64,000 nucleotides of DNA from positions 62,001-126,000 of the forward strand of contig SEFZ01000001.1 of the NCBI GenBank assembly GCA_004173185.1, written 5' to 3'. A program made the position numbers and the translations under genes. This DNA is from Sphingomonadales bacterium. Lineage in GTDB: Bacteria > Pseudomonadota > Alphaproteobacteria > Sphingomonadales > Sphingomonadaceae. Below the pieces are notes generated by a model. The model searched no databases. It was not told the DNA's origin and worked only from the letters and a program-made list of their open reading frames with translations. Below, piece by piece: positions 1-8,690 of the stretch. Positions within the stretch are counted from its first letter, which is position 1; every line of letters starts with the position of its first letter.

Positions 1-1
1 T

Positions 2-1033
2 CGTGCCGCGATCCTCGCCAATCCCGGCTTCGGAAAACACTTCACCGATCATATGGTGGTGATCAAATATCATGTCGATCGCGGCTGGCATGACGCCAAG
101 GTGATGCCGCGCGGACCGCTGTTGATCGATCCGGCCTGCGCCGTGCTCCATTATGCGCAGGAGATTTTCGAAGGGCTCAAGGCCTATCGCACGCCGGATG
201 GCGGTGCGGCCCTGTTCCGCGCCGAAGCCAATGCCGCGCGCTTCCGCGAATCGGCCGAGCGCCTCGCAATGGCGCCGCTGCCCGAGGAGATGTTCCTCTC
301 CTCCATCCAGAAGCTGGTCGAAGTCGATCGCGACTGGATTCCCGAAGGCGAGGGCGGCTCGCTCTATCTGCGCCCCTTCATGTTCGCGAGCGAAGTCTTC
401 CTCGGCGTGAAGCCCGCATCCGAATACACCTATATCGTGCTCGGCTCGCCCGCCGGTGCCTATTTCCGCGGCGGCGCGCCGTCGGTCACGCTCTGGGTCA
501 GCGAGCATTACACCCGCGCGGCTCCGGGCGGCACGGGTGCTGCGAAGTGCGGCGGGAACTATGCCGCCAGCCTCGTCGCGCAGGCCGAAGCGATCCGCGA
601 AGGCTGCGACCAGGTGGTGTTCCTCGATGCGGTCGAGAATAAGAATGTCGAGGAACTCGGCGGCATGAACGTCTTCTTCGCCTTCGAGGACGGTTCGATC
701 ATCACGCCGCCGCTGGGCGGCACGATCCTGCCCGGCATCACGCGCGATTCGCTGCTGACGCTGGCGCGCGATTCGGGCTTGGACATTCGCGAGGAGCAAT
801 ATTCGCTCGCGGACTGGAAGGCCGATGCCGAGAGCGGCAAGCTGCGCGAAGCATTCGCCTGCGGAACGGCGGCGGTGGTCACACCGATCGGCCGAGTGCG
901 CGGGCGCGGTTTCGAGTTCCAGATCGGCAATGGCGGGCCGGGCATGCTGACCGAAAAGCTGCGCGAGCAACTGACCGCAATCCAGCGCGGCACCGCTCCG
1001 GATCCACATGGTTGGGTGCAGAAGCTCTTCTAA
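2..1033 (+). CDS. ilvE: Branched-chain amino acid aminotransferase, 5' end cut by window
   Basis: This is a PLP-dependent fold-type IV aminotransferase that interconverts branched-chain amino acids and their 2-oxo acids in the cytoplasm. The frame is open from base 2, and the residues before the first internal ATG at 53 (ILANPGFGKHFTDH) are typical of the family N-terminus. The gene therefore starts outside the window, and ATG 53 is not its start. Recognisable parts are the EIFEGLKAYR segment, the AAKCGGNYA segment that carries the PLP lysine in this family, and the GGTILPGITRD and CGTAA cofactor-binding loops near the C-terminus. The C-terminus ends normally, about 40 bases before a tRNA-Gln gene. 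The only oddity is the truncation by the window edge. Confidence 0.93.
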   Translation, partial: RAAILANPGFGKHFTDHMVVIKYHVDRGWHDAKVMPRGPLLIDPACAVLHYAQEIFEGLKAYRTPDGGAALFRAEANAARFRESAERLAMAPLPEEMFLSSIQKLVEVDRDWIPEGEGGSLYLRPFMFASEVFLGVKPASEYTYIVLGSPAGAYFRGGAPSVTLWVSEHYTRAAPGGTGAAKCGGNYAASLVAQAEAIREGCDQVVFLDAVENKNVEELGGMNVFFAFEDGSIITPPLGGTILPGITRDSLLTLARDSGLDIREEQYSLADWKADAESGKLREAFACGTAAVVTPIGRVRGRGFEFQIGNGGPGMLTEKLREQLTAIQRGTAPDPHGWVQKLF

Positions 1034-1075
1034 GGTTGAACCACATTTTTAGCTGAGTATAAGCCCGGCTCCTGT

Positions 1076-1150
1076 TGGGGCGTAGCCAAGCGGTAAGGCA
1101 ACGGCTTTTGATGCCGTGTACCGAAGGTTCGAATCCTTCCGCCCCAGCCA
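1076..1150 (+). tRNA. tRNA-Gln (anticodon TTG)
   Basis: The sequence folds as a tRNA. The acceptor stem pairs TGGGGCG with CGCCCCA, followed by discriminator G and an encoded CCA. The anticodon stem is ACGGC/GCCGT around a seven-base loop reading TTTTGAT, so the anticodon is TTG (Gln, CAA/CAG codons). The T-arm contains GGTTCGAATCC. Its 3' half is the attachment site of the adjacent genomic island, and the gene stays intact at the left junction. Confidence 0.95.
1131..1150 (+). repeat. attL core: tRNA-Gln 3' end
   Basis: This 20-base sequence (GAATCCTTCCGCCCCAGCCA) is identical to 27308-27327. It covers part of the T-arm, the 3' acceptor strand and the CCA of the tRNA. The bases flanking the two copies differ on both sides, which bounds the repeat to exactly 20 bases. 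Confidence 0.88.
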
Positions 1151-1282
1151 ACAACATTGGAAATCTCAGCCAATGTTGCTCTAAGTAATTGAAATTGCTG
1201 GCCAACGTAAATGGTCAGCCAATTGGCGCCATCCTGATTGTGCATCAGGTTGTGCCAACGCGCTGTCCGGAAAGGTCAGAGC

Positions 1283-3247
1283 GTGGATTCTCTCCAACAT
1301 GTTTATCGGCGTGGCCACATTTTCTGGTGGCGACGCGTGCACCGATTGTTCAACGAATCTGTGGTTGATGTCCGTCTGTCGCTAAAGACGGGCAATCGGA
1401 CCGAGGCGCGGAACCGGGGGGCGGTGCTGACCGCATCCACGAAGCGGGTGGTGGAAATGCTGAACGAACGCGCGAGAGCAGGCGAGCCCATTCCAACCGA
1501 GGGCGAACTGCAGGCAATCGCGAAGGCGATGTATGAAGAGCTTCTCGCGAAGATCTGCGCCGATCAGCGAGCCACACCTTACCACAGCGACCTTCACTCG
1601 GCTGCCAACAACGGATATATTGATTACTTCCAGCGCCTCACCGGCCTGGGCGGACATTTGTCCTTTCTGCCCGCGGAGGGACAGCGCCTCGAAGCCCAAG
1701 GCTGGGACGCTCAGCGAATCGCCGACCTGCGCTATATTATCCGGTTGCGTGAGGAGATGGGCCTTAGCCCCATCAAGCGCGAGGACATCGATCGGCATCT
1801 AGAGCGCGCGGGGTTCCGGCCCGACGACCAGCTACGATGGTTGGTCGAGCTGGCGCTTTATCCGACCTATCGCGACGCGCACATAGAGGCTGAGGCTCAG
1901 CTTCAGTCCCTGCTGGGACCCGGCGCGACAAGGGTGCGTGCGACCAACATATCGACGGCAATGTCTGCGCCCGCGACCATACCGACGACACCGCGCAATG
2001 TGATCGCCTCCGAGGAATGGCTAAGCTACACCCCGACCCAAGTGGCCGAGCGGATGATTGCGGAAACGCCTAACCTGTTGGAGCACCGATCGAAAGGAAA
2101 ACGTGCTCGCGAAGCAGTCGGTGAGCAGACGCATCGGCAAATCCGCTGGGCATCTACGCTGCTTGAAAAGTCCCTTCCGCCTGAAACCCCGCTGTGGAAG
2201 GTCACGAAAGCCGATATCGTCAGGCTCGACAGTTGGTTCGACCTACTCCCGGTCACCTTTGGCAAATCTCCTCGCGATCGCGCCTCCTCGGTGACGCTCG
2301 AGGGCGCTGCAGGTGCAGCCGTAGAGAAGGTTGACCAGGGAGACCTCGATGCGGGTGATATCGGTCTGTCTACCGGGACGACGAACAAGCACTTCAACAA
2401 GCTCGGTCAGATCCACAAGTTCATGCTCGATCATGTTGACGGTGTCTCGGCCATCGACTTTTCCGCGTTTACGCAACCGATTGACAAAAACGAGCGTGAG
2501 GCTCGCTTGCGCTATACGCGTGAACAAGGGCAGGCGATCTTCTCCTTACCACCCTGGACGGGTTGTGAGGGTCCCACTGATCGACTCCAGCCTGGGAAGC
2601 ATGTCATTCATGACGGGTTGTTCTTCGTGCTGCTGCTGGTGTGGTATACCGGTGCGCGCCGCGAAGAGCTCTGCAAGCTGATGCTTGAGGACGTCGAGGA
2701 GCGCCACGGGATTTCCTATCTTCTGATCCGGCCGACTATAACCGGGCGCGTCAAAAACAAGTCCGCACGACGAGTGGTCGTGCTTGCCGAGGAACTGATC
2801 CGCCTCGGCTTCTTGCGCTATTTCGAAGCAATGCGGGCGGCGGGTGAGACACTGCTGTTCCCTGAGTTGCTACCGGCACCGGGCACGAAGAGAAAATTGG
2901 GGGACGTATTTTACAAGAACTGGTGGATTTACATCAAACCGCTCGTCCCTGATCTCAAGCGTGGTCAAGCGATGCACGCCGCTCGGCACATGGTGGCTGA
3001 CGAGATGAAAGACCAAGAGGTTTTCATTGAATATCGTAACGACCACCTCGGTCATAAGGGGAGTGGCGAGGGGATGACGCGTTACCCCTCGCCCACCTCC
3101 TTGGCTCGCCTGAGAGAGACTGTGGCAAAAATTCCCGTCGTTACGGAGCATTTGGTTAGTCAAGAAGCAATACATCTGCTTCCCTCTGGTATGCGAACCC
3201 CGAGGCCCAGCCGGGGGCGCAAAGATGACGCTTCCGGTGAGAGCTGA
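1283..3247 (+). CDS. int: Tyrosine recombinase (island integrase)
   Basis: This site-specific recombinase probably integrates and excises the island at the tRNA-Gln 3' end. The protein has about 654 residues, with a long N-terminal region starting VDSLQHVYRRGHIFWWRR, as in sphingomonad and rhizobial island integrases. The C-terminal catalytic domain shows the Arg motif YTGARREEL near residue 459, a His-Ala-Ala-Arg motif (MHAARH), then HLGHKG and the nucleophile context MTRYPSP near residue 600. I chose the GTG at 1283, preceded by GGAAAGG; the open frame also runs from a TTG at 1238. It lies directly beside the tRNA and points into the island. Base composition looks slightly less GC-rich than in the neighbouring operons, consistent with foreign origin. 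Confidence 0.9.
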   Translation: MDSLQHVYRRGHIFWWRRVHRLFNESVVDVRLSLKTGNRTEARNRGAVLTASTKRVVEMLNERARAGEPIPTEGELQAIAKAMYEELLAKICADQRATPYHSDLHSAANNGYIDYFQRLTGLGGHLSFLPAEGQRLEAQGWDAQRIADLRYIIRLREEMGLSPIKREDIDRHLERAGFRPDDQLRWLVELALYPTYRDAHIEAEAQLQSLLGPGATRVRATNISTAMSAPATIPTTPRNVIASEEWLSYTPTQVAERMIAETPNLLEHRSKGKRAREAVGEQTHRQIRWASTLLEKSLPPETPLWKVTKADIVRLDSWFDLLPVTFGKSPRDRASSVTLEGAAGAAVEKVDQGDLDAGDIGLSTGTTNKHFNKLGQIHKFMLDHVDGVSAIDFSAFTQPIDKNEREARLRYTREQGQAIFSLPPWTGCEGPTDRLQPGKHVIHDGLFFVLLLVWYTGARREELCKLMLEDVEERHGISYLLIRPTITGRVKNKSARRVVVLAEELIRLGFLRYFEAMRAAGETLLFPELLPAPGTKRKLGDVFYKNWWIYIKPLVPDLKRGQAMHAARHMVADEMKDQEVFIEYRNDHLGHKGSGEGMTRYPSPTSLARLRETVAKIPVVTEHLVSQEAIHLLPSGMRTPRPSRGRKDDASGES

Positions 3248-3471
3248 GTATCGTTGCCGATTAGGACGTCCAGACCTGTCTCCCCGGATCGACGAATCGC
3301 CGGGAAGCAATCGGTATTTTCGAATGTGCGTTGGTCCGACCCATTTTGAGAGCCGACATTGGTGTGTGATGGGGGGACGGTGACGCCCATTCTGCTTCGT
3401 GCCGCCTCGAAGTCGCCCGTCGTCTTAACGGCTATTGTGGCCAGAAAAGAATCCGGCGTCGAGCTGACGTC

Positions 3472-6400
3472 CTACCCACGGTCGGCGTATCGCGGGTTCA
3501 AATCGCGGATCACGGTCACGATCGCCTTCGCTTGTACAAGGTCGAAGACATCGCTCACGCCGTTGGGCGTCTCGTCGGTGAAGGGGGGCTCATACAGCAG
3601 CGCCGGGTCCATGGACCCCGACGTCGTCAAATGGTCCAAGATGAGATCAAGGAAGTGAAGCTGGCGGGCTGATAAGATCGCTCCGTCCAAGGCGGCATTT
3701 AGGGCGAGTTTCGCCGCGTTCCTGTCGAGGCCCACCCACGAGCGGATCAGCTGGGGCAGCGCGTCGACACCGCGGAATCGCGTGAAGGCTTCCTCTCCAA
3801 CGACGCCCGCCTCGTCGAACAGCCGTTGCAGTTCGTCCAGATCGGCGGTCGTCAGCGGGCGACCCTGCCGCAATCTCGCCAGAGTCAGGTGATCGCGATG
3901 CGCGTCGATATAGGCGCGTGCCTTGCGCCGGAACTGCGCCAAGGCTTCGGAATCGCCGAGATCGACGATTGCGATCTCGCGCGCGTCGCCAATCGCATCG
4001 ACGAAGTCTGTGGTGACGATCGTGCGCTCGCCCTTGTCGATCAGATTGATCAGGCTACGGAGCTGGCGGCGCGCTTGCTCGACCATTTCGGCAGTCGCAT
4101 CCTGCCACCATTCGGTCGTCTGGATGTCCTGCATGAGCACCATCAGTCGCGCGACGTCCGGGATGGTTGCCTTGGCCTCGAGCGCATGTACGAGTTTGAC
4201 GAAGACCTTCCGCAACGGCTCGACAGGTTCGCCCCGCACCATTGCGAGCTGGATGCGCAGGCACAGCATGTCGAAGCGCTTCGCATCGACGTCATTATCG
4301 ACGACCGTCGTCGGTAGCCCGGCAACATGCTCGGTCAGTTCGTGCTGGTCCTCCTGCGACACATGCCGCCAGGCGCCGGACGACTGAAACTTCTCAACGT
4401 GGCGGCGCTCAGCGCGGACGATGAAGTTATCGATCGGCATGCCCGCGACTTCGCGCATCAGGTGCTCGCGCACGCGTTCGACGAGCGTCGGCTGCTCCCC
4501 GCGAAATCCTGTAGAAGGAGCACGAACACTCCCTTCGCTACCAGCCGGCGCCTGGAGTAGCCCCAGCAGCGCCACGCGCGCGGTAAACAGCCGCTCCCCC
4601 AGCGGCGCGGCGGCGCGCGCGTCAGTTTGCTCGATCTGCGCATTGAAGAATTCGAAATTGCCGAGGTAATCGAACACGTAGAAAAACTGCTTGTCGCGTT
4701 CCTCGCCAACGCGCTCCGGAAAAATGCCTGGGCACAGCCGCGTGCCGCGCCCGACCATCTGCCAGAACTTGGATTTCGACCGAACGATCTTGAAAAAAAC
4801 GAGGTTGAGGATCTCGGGAATGTCGATCCCGGTGTCGAGCATATCCACGGAAACCGCGATCTGGGGCATGCTGGCGGCGTCGGCAAAATGGTCGATCAGC
4901 GCGTGGGCATACTTCACCTGATTGTCGATCGGCTGGCAGAAATGCCCCTTCAGGTGCGGATAATTGGCGTCGAACCGCGCGACGATGAACTCGGCGTGCC
5001 GATGGTTCTTGGCGAAGATGATCGTCTTGCCGAGCTTCTCGCCATCATCGACGCGCTGGCCGTCGCGCATGAGCTGCTCGAGCATCTTGTCGATCGTGTC
5101 GATGTTGAATAGCCAGTCGTTGACCGCGCTGGGATCGACGCTGTCGGGCGGCCCGTCCTCGCCCCATTCGGCGGCGTCCCACGCTTCCTTCTCCTCATCG
5201 GAGAGGTCGTCATAGCGGATGCCTTCGCGCGGGAACTTCATCGGCACGTCGCGTGCGCGCGGCGGGACCAGGAATTCGTCGGCGACTGCTTGCTTCAGGT
5301 CATAGGCGTCGGTCGGAACGCCGCTCTCGAGCTCGAACAAGTCGTAGGTGTTCTTGTCGACCTCGTCCTTCGGCGTCGCCGTCAGCCCGACCAACGGCGC
5401 GTCGAACCACTCGAAGATCGCGCGATACTTGCGGTAGACCGAACGGTGCGCCTCGTCGATCACGACCATGTCGAAGAAACCGGGGCCGAAGCGCTGACGG
5501 CCGTCGGCGCGCGCCCGCTCGATCAGGTTCATCATCGTCGGATAGGTCGCGACGAACACGCGACCGTCGGCACTGGCATCAGCGCAGAGGTTCACCGTCG
5601 CGCAATCGGCAAGGTGCTTCTTGAAGGCGTTGGTCGCCTGGCGCACCAGCGGCACGCGATCGGCGAGGAACAGCACGCGCTTCGCCCAATTGGCGCGCAT
5701 CATCACGTCGGCCAGCGCGATCACGGTGCGCGTCTTGCCCGATCCGGTCGCCATCACCAGCAACGCTTTGCGCTGATGCTCGCCGCCCTGTTCATGATCT
5801 TCGAAGCGATGGCAGACGGCGCGGATCGCGCGCTCCTGATAGGTCCGCCCGCCACCGCTGGCGATGTCGCGATTGGTCGCGACTGTGGCGAGCGGCGCGC
5901 GGCTAGTGCGGCGCTGGACGATCAGCGCGAGTTCGTCGCGGGTGAGAAACCCCTGGATCGGCCGCGGCGGATAGCGCGTGTCGTCCCAGATCCAGTGATC
6001 GTAGCCGTTGGTATAGAAGATGACCGGGCGCTGGCCGAACGTGGCCTCCAAGCAATCGGCGTAGAGCTTCGCCTGCTGCTTACCTTCGCGCGGGTCCTTG
6101 CGGCTGCGCTTGGCCTCGACCACACCCAGCGGCTTGCCGTCGGCGCCCCACAGCACATAATCGGCATAGCCCAGCCCGCCGGGATTGGGCATCCCGCGCA
6201 CTTCGAACTCGGTGTCGCGCGGGTCGGTGAGAGGCCAGCCTGCCTCGCGCAGCAGTAAATCGATAAATTCGTCGCGGGTCTGCGCCTCGTGATAATCGTG
6301 GCGGACATCGGCCTGCGCGTTGGCGGCGCGAAGCGCACTGTATTCAGCCTTGAGCGCGGCGAGCTCGGCCTCCAGCACGGCGCGATCGTCCGCATCGCGG

Positions 6401-6996
6401 CGGCGTTCGTCGCGTTCGCGCTCCAGCGCCTCGGCGGCCTTCGCTGCCGCCTCCTGCATCGCCGCCGCCCCGGTAGCGCTGGTCGGCGCGGCGATGGCGT
6501 TGCGTGGGAGCCGGTCGGCGCTGAAGTCGAGTTCGGGCGGCGGCGGGGTGCGGCTGTAATGGCTCGCGAACCAATATCCGATGTGGAACAGCTCGCGCAC
6601 CGCGCTGATCGCTTGGCTGTCTGCGAATGGCCCGGCATGCGCGGCGCGGTTGCCGATCTTGCGCACCAGATCGATCTTGGTGGCGACCGCAAGGCCGACG
6701 AGGCGGCGGAAGCTGGGCTCGGCGGTGAGGGCACTCAGCGTATCTTGATAGGGTTTCGAAAGGCTGTCGTCGTGATCGTAGAGCCAGGTGACGAGCGTCT
6801 CGACCCCCAGCCTCGCACGCATTGCGGCACCGCGCGGATCGGCGATCGCCAGTGCTTCGGCCATTGCGGCATGTTCGTGGAGAAATGAGTGCGGAGCGAG
6901 GAAGGCGAACTGGCTGGCCGCGCCCGCTGCAGCGTCGCGATCAACCAGCGTCGGCTCGCCGGGGCGGATCGAAAGCGTCTTGCGCTGCTCGGTCAT
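3472..6996 (-). CDS. hsdR: Type I restriction enzyme R subunit (HsdR)
   Basis: This is the ATP-dependent translocase and nuclease subunit of a type I restriction-modification complex, about 1174 residues. The N-terminus carries a DUF4145/HEPN-like region with GNRAAH. A PD-(D/E)xK nuclease signature follows (GYADYVLWG, then GVVEAKR). The helicase motifs are MATGSGKT (Walker A), VIDEAHRSVY (DEAH box) and QMVGRGTRLCPG (motif VI). The C-terminal part resembles the EcoEI-type R subunit. The ATG at 6996 overlaps the stop of the upstream GIY-YIG gene as ATGA; the open frame runs further upstream to 7053, but the coupled start is preferred. It is last in the hsdM-hsdS-GIY-hsdR operon. Confidence 0.93.
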   Translation of the reverse strand: MTEQRKTLSIRPGEPTLVDRDAAAGAASQFAFLAPHSFLHEHAAMAEALAIADPRGAAMRARLGVETLVTWLYDHDDSLSKPYQDTLSALTAEPSFRRLVGLAVATKIDLVRKIGNRAAHAGPFADSQAISAVRELFHIGYWFASHYSRTPPPPELDFSADRLPRNAIAAPTSATGAAAMQEAAAKAAEALERERDERRRDADDRAVLEAELAALKAEYSALRAANAQADVRHDYHEAQTRDEFIDLLLREAGWPLTDPRDTEFEVRGMPNPGGLGYADYVLWGADGKPLGVVEAKRSRKDPREGKQQAKLYADCLEATFGQRPVIFYTNGYDHWIWDDTRYPPRPIQGFLTRDELALIVQRRTSRAPLATVATNRDIASGGGRTYQERAIRAVCHRFEDHEQGGEHQRKALLVMATGSGKTRTVIALADVMMRANWAKRVLFLADRVPLVRQATNAFKKHLADCATVNLCADASADGRVFVATYPTMMNLIERARADGRQRFGPGFFDMVVIDEAHRSVYRKYRAIFEWFDAPLVGLTATPKDEVDKNTYDLFELESGVPTDAYDLKQAVADEFLVPPRARDVPMKFPREGIRYDDLSDEEKEAWDAAEWGEDGPPDSVDPSAVNDWLFNIDTIDKMLEQLMRDGQRVDDGEKLGKTIIFAKNHRHAEFIVARFDANYPHLKGHFCQPIDNQVKYAHALIDHFADAASMPQIAVSVDMLDTGIDIPEILNLVFFKIVRSKSKFWQMVGRGTRLCPGIFPERVGEERDKQFFYVFDYLGNFEFFNAQIEQTDARAAAPLGERLFTARVALLGLLQAPAGSEGSVRAPSTGFRGEQPTLVERVREHLMREVAGMPIDNFIVRAERRHVEKFQSSGAWRHVSQEDQHELTEHVAGLPTTVVDNDVDAKRFDMLCLRIQLAMVRGEPVEPLRKVFVKLVHALEAKATIPDVARLMVLMQDIQTTEWWQDATAEMVEQARRQLRSLINLIDKGERTIVTTDFVDAIGDAREIAIVDLGDSEALAQFRRKARAYIDAHRDHLTLARLRQGRPLTTADLDELQRLFDEAGVVGEEAFTRFRGVDALPQLIRSWVGLDRNAAKLALNAALDGAILSARQLHFLDLILDHLTTSGSMDPALLYEPPFTDETPNGVSDVFDLVQAKAIVTVIRDLNPRYADRG

Positions 6997-7505
6997 CGCA
7001 AGGCCTCGAGCTTCGGAAAGGATTGAGCGAACGCCGCCCGCACTTGCTGCCAAGTGGCCGGATCATAGTCGAAGCGCCAACTGACCGAGTTCATAACGTC
7101 ATATCCGACCTGCTTTAGTTCGTCAGCAAGCGCTTTCTCCATAGCCCCGACCAGATTTCGCAGTGGAAGGTGACGGGCCATGAGGCTTGTGCGATCCTCG
7201 TCCAGCCCGCCGCTTACTTCATCATGGATCGGGCCGTGCGCAACGAGATCGAAGCGTGCACAGTCTTCCGGATTAATATTGCGGGCGGTGAGCTGGCGAC
7301 GCAGAGCATTCTGGTTTGGCGCGAAGCCGAGGTGTTGGCCCATACGTGTATAGGGCGCGGTGGCATGCGGACTGCTATTGTCCCCGGTGCGACCGACGTA
7401 CAGCATTTGGCCGCACGGTGTTTCGACGTCCCATACATACAGCCAAAAGCCACGCCGCAGCATCGGACCGGGTAGAGACAATCGATGAGTTGCGGCACCG
7501 GCCAT
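6993..7505 (-). CDS. GIY-YIG-like nuclease-domain protein inside hsd operon
   Basis: This 170-residue protein lies between hsdS and hsdR. It starts three bases after hsdS ends and shares an ATGA with hsdR. Residues 19-45 read FWLYVWDVETPCGQMLYVGRTGD, with the 'GIY' element as LYVW and 'YIG' as YVG followed by Arg. A further Arg and His follow in YTRMGQHLG, the pattern of GIY-YIG nucleases. No other domain is recognised. It is not a standard type I subunit. It could be an accessory nuclease that helps restriction, or a nuclease-fold protein with another role. The fold call rests on motif pattern only. Confidence 0.7.
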   Translation of the reverse strand: MAGAATHRLSLPGPMLRRGFWLYVWDVETPCGQMLYVGRTGDNSSPHATAPYTRMGQHLGFAPNQNALRRQLTARNINPEDCARFDLVAHGPIHDEVSGGLDEDRTSLMARHLPLRNLVGAMEKALADELKQVGYDVMNSVSWRFDYDPATWQQVRAAFAQSFPKLEALR

Positions 7506-7508
7506 TGA

Positions 7509-8690
7509 TCAAAGCTCTCCGCGAAAGGCCCGTTGCTGGAGTGATGTGAAGAGTTGGTCGGCAGAAGATTTAGCCGCCGTAATGTTAACCAACTCTGCTT
7601 TGACTTCGTGGATCCGCTGCGCAAACTTGGCTTGGATTGCAAGCGGCGGCAGCACCACGGGCAGGTCTTTGATTATCCCCATATTCAAGCCCTGCATGAT
7701 GGCACCTTTCGACTGACGCGCAAGATGCCTTGTGGCTTCGGGGTGGTTCAAGAAATAGTAGTAAAGATACTCCGGGACGCATCGATCGCCATCGAGTGTG
7801 ATACAACAGAGATGCTTTGTGTTTATTGCCTCGCCGACGTCCGGCGGCACGATAGCGCAGCGACCACAGGTGCCCATGATCGTTATGAGCACATCGCCGG
7901 GATAGACCTTGTAGCGCTTCAATCCCGAATACTTCTCGGGGGTGATGAACCGGCGGCCGGACCACCGAAATTCGTTGCTGACGGCATTGTCGATCCCGAG
8001 CACCGAAATTCCGGAATCCACGAATTCGGCATGCAGTAATTGGCTACCGAACGGGCCGGTCCGTATGCCGCCGCGTGATCGATCCACAAGGGAGTCGACG
8101 GTTACCGTTGGCCAATCTTCTAACCCGTCACGGACGAACGTGTCCCAGAACAGGGCCGCCCCGAGACCAGAAAAGCGCTCTTCAGCCTGGGATGCCCTTC
8201 GACGAACGTCATGCGCCTGATCCAGAATCGCTGCGATCCGTTTCTGCTCGTGTAGCGGGGGAAGAAAAATCGAGAGCGATTTTACCGCCTGTGGCCGAGC
8301 GCGCAATAACGAGCCTCCAACTCCCGCAACCGTCAGCATAAAAAGCGAATGAAAATCGTTTGATACCAAAATGTGCCGCAGGAAATTCGGATCGAATCTG
8401 TTCCCTCGAAAGACGATCCATTCGCCAGACGCAATTTTGCGCAGATCACTGTTTATGCTTACGACCCATGCGCGGCGTATATGCGGAACGATCTTTGAAA
8501 GCAGGACATCACCAGGTTCTACAACCTGCTTGTTGGACCCAATCTCCGCACCCAAGATAACTTCCGGTTGACCCGCATCGAACGCAGGAATGCTCCACAG
8601 TTCGAACTCTTCATCGGGAAATTTGGAGGGATCAACTGTCGGGACTTTCTCGGCGATAAGATTACGCAGCGGCACCATTGCACCGCTCAC
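7509..8690 (-). CDS. hsdS: Type I restriction-modification specificity subunit (HsdS)
   Basis: HsdS supplies DNA sequence recognition to the HsdM2S methylase and HsdR2M2S nuclease. The protein has 393 residues in the usual two-half layout, each half a target recognition domain followed by a helical spacer. The first half ends near LPPLHEQKRIAAILDQA. The second contains RTGPFGSQLLHAEF and ends near LPPLAIQAKFAQRIHEV. These repeated LPPL...Q segments are the conserved spacers. The start overlaps the hsdM stop by four bases (ATGA). The recognition domains are the variable part and do not allow the target to be read. Confidence 0.92.
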   Translation of the reverse strand: MSGAMVPLRNLIAEKVPTVDPSKFPDEEFELWSIPAFDAGQPEVILGAEIGSNKQVVEPGDVLLSKIVPHIRRAWVVSINSDLRKIASGEWIVFRGNRFDPNFLRHILVSNDFHSLFMLTVAGVGGSLLRARPQAVKSLSIFLPPLHEQKRIAAILDQAHDVRRRASQAEERFSGLGAALFWDTFVRDGLEDWPTVTVDSLVDRSRGGIRTGPFGSQLLHAEFVDSGISVLGIDNAVSNEFRWSGRRFITPEKYSGLKRYKVYPGDVLITIMGTCGRCAIVPPDVGEAINTKHLCCITLDGDRCVPEYLYYYFLNHPEATRHLARQSKGAIMQGLNMGIIKDLPVVLPPLAIQAKFAQRIHEVKAELVNITAAKSSADQLFTSLQQRAFRGEL

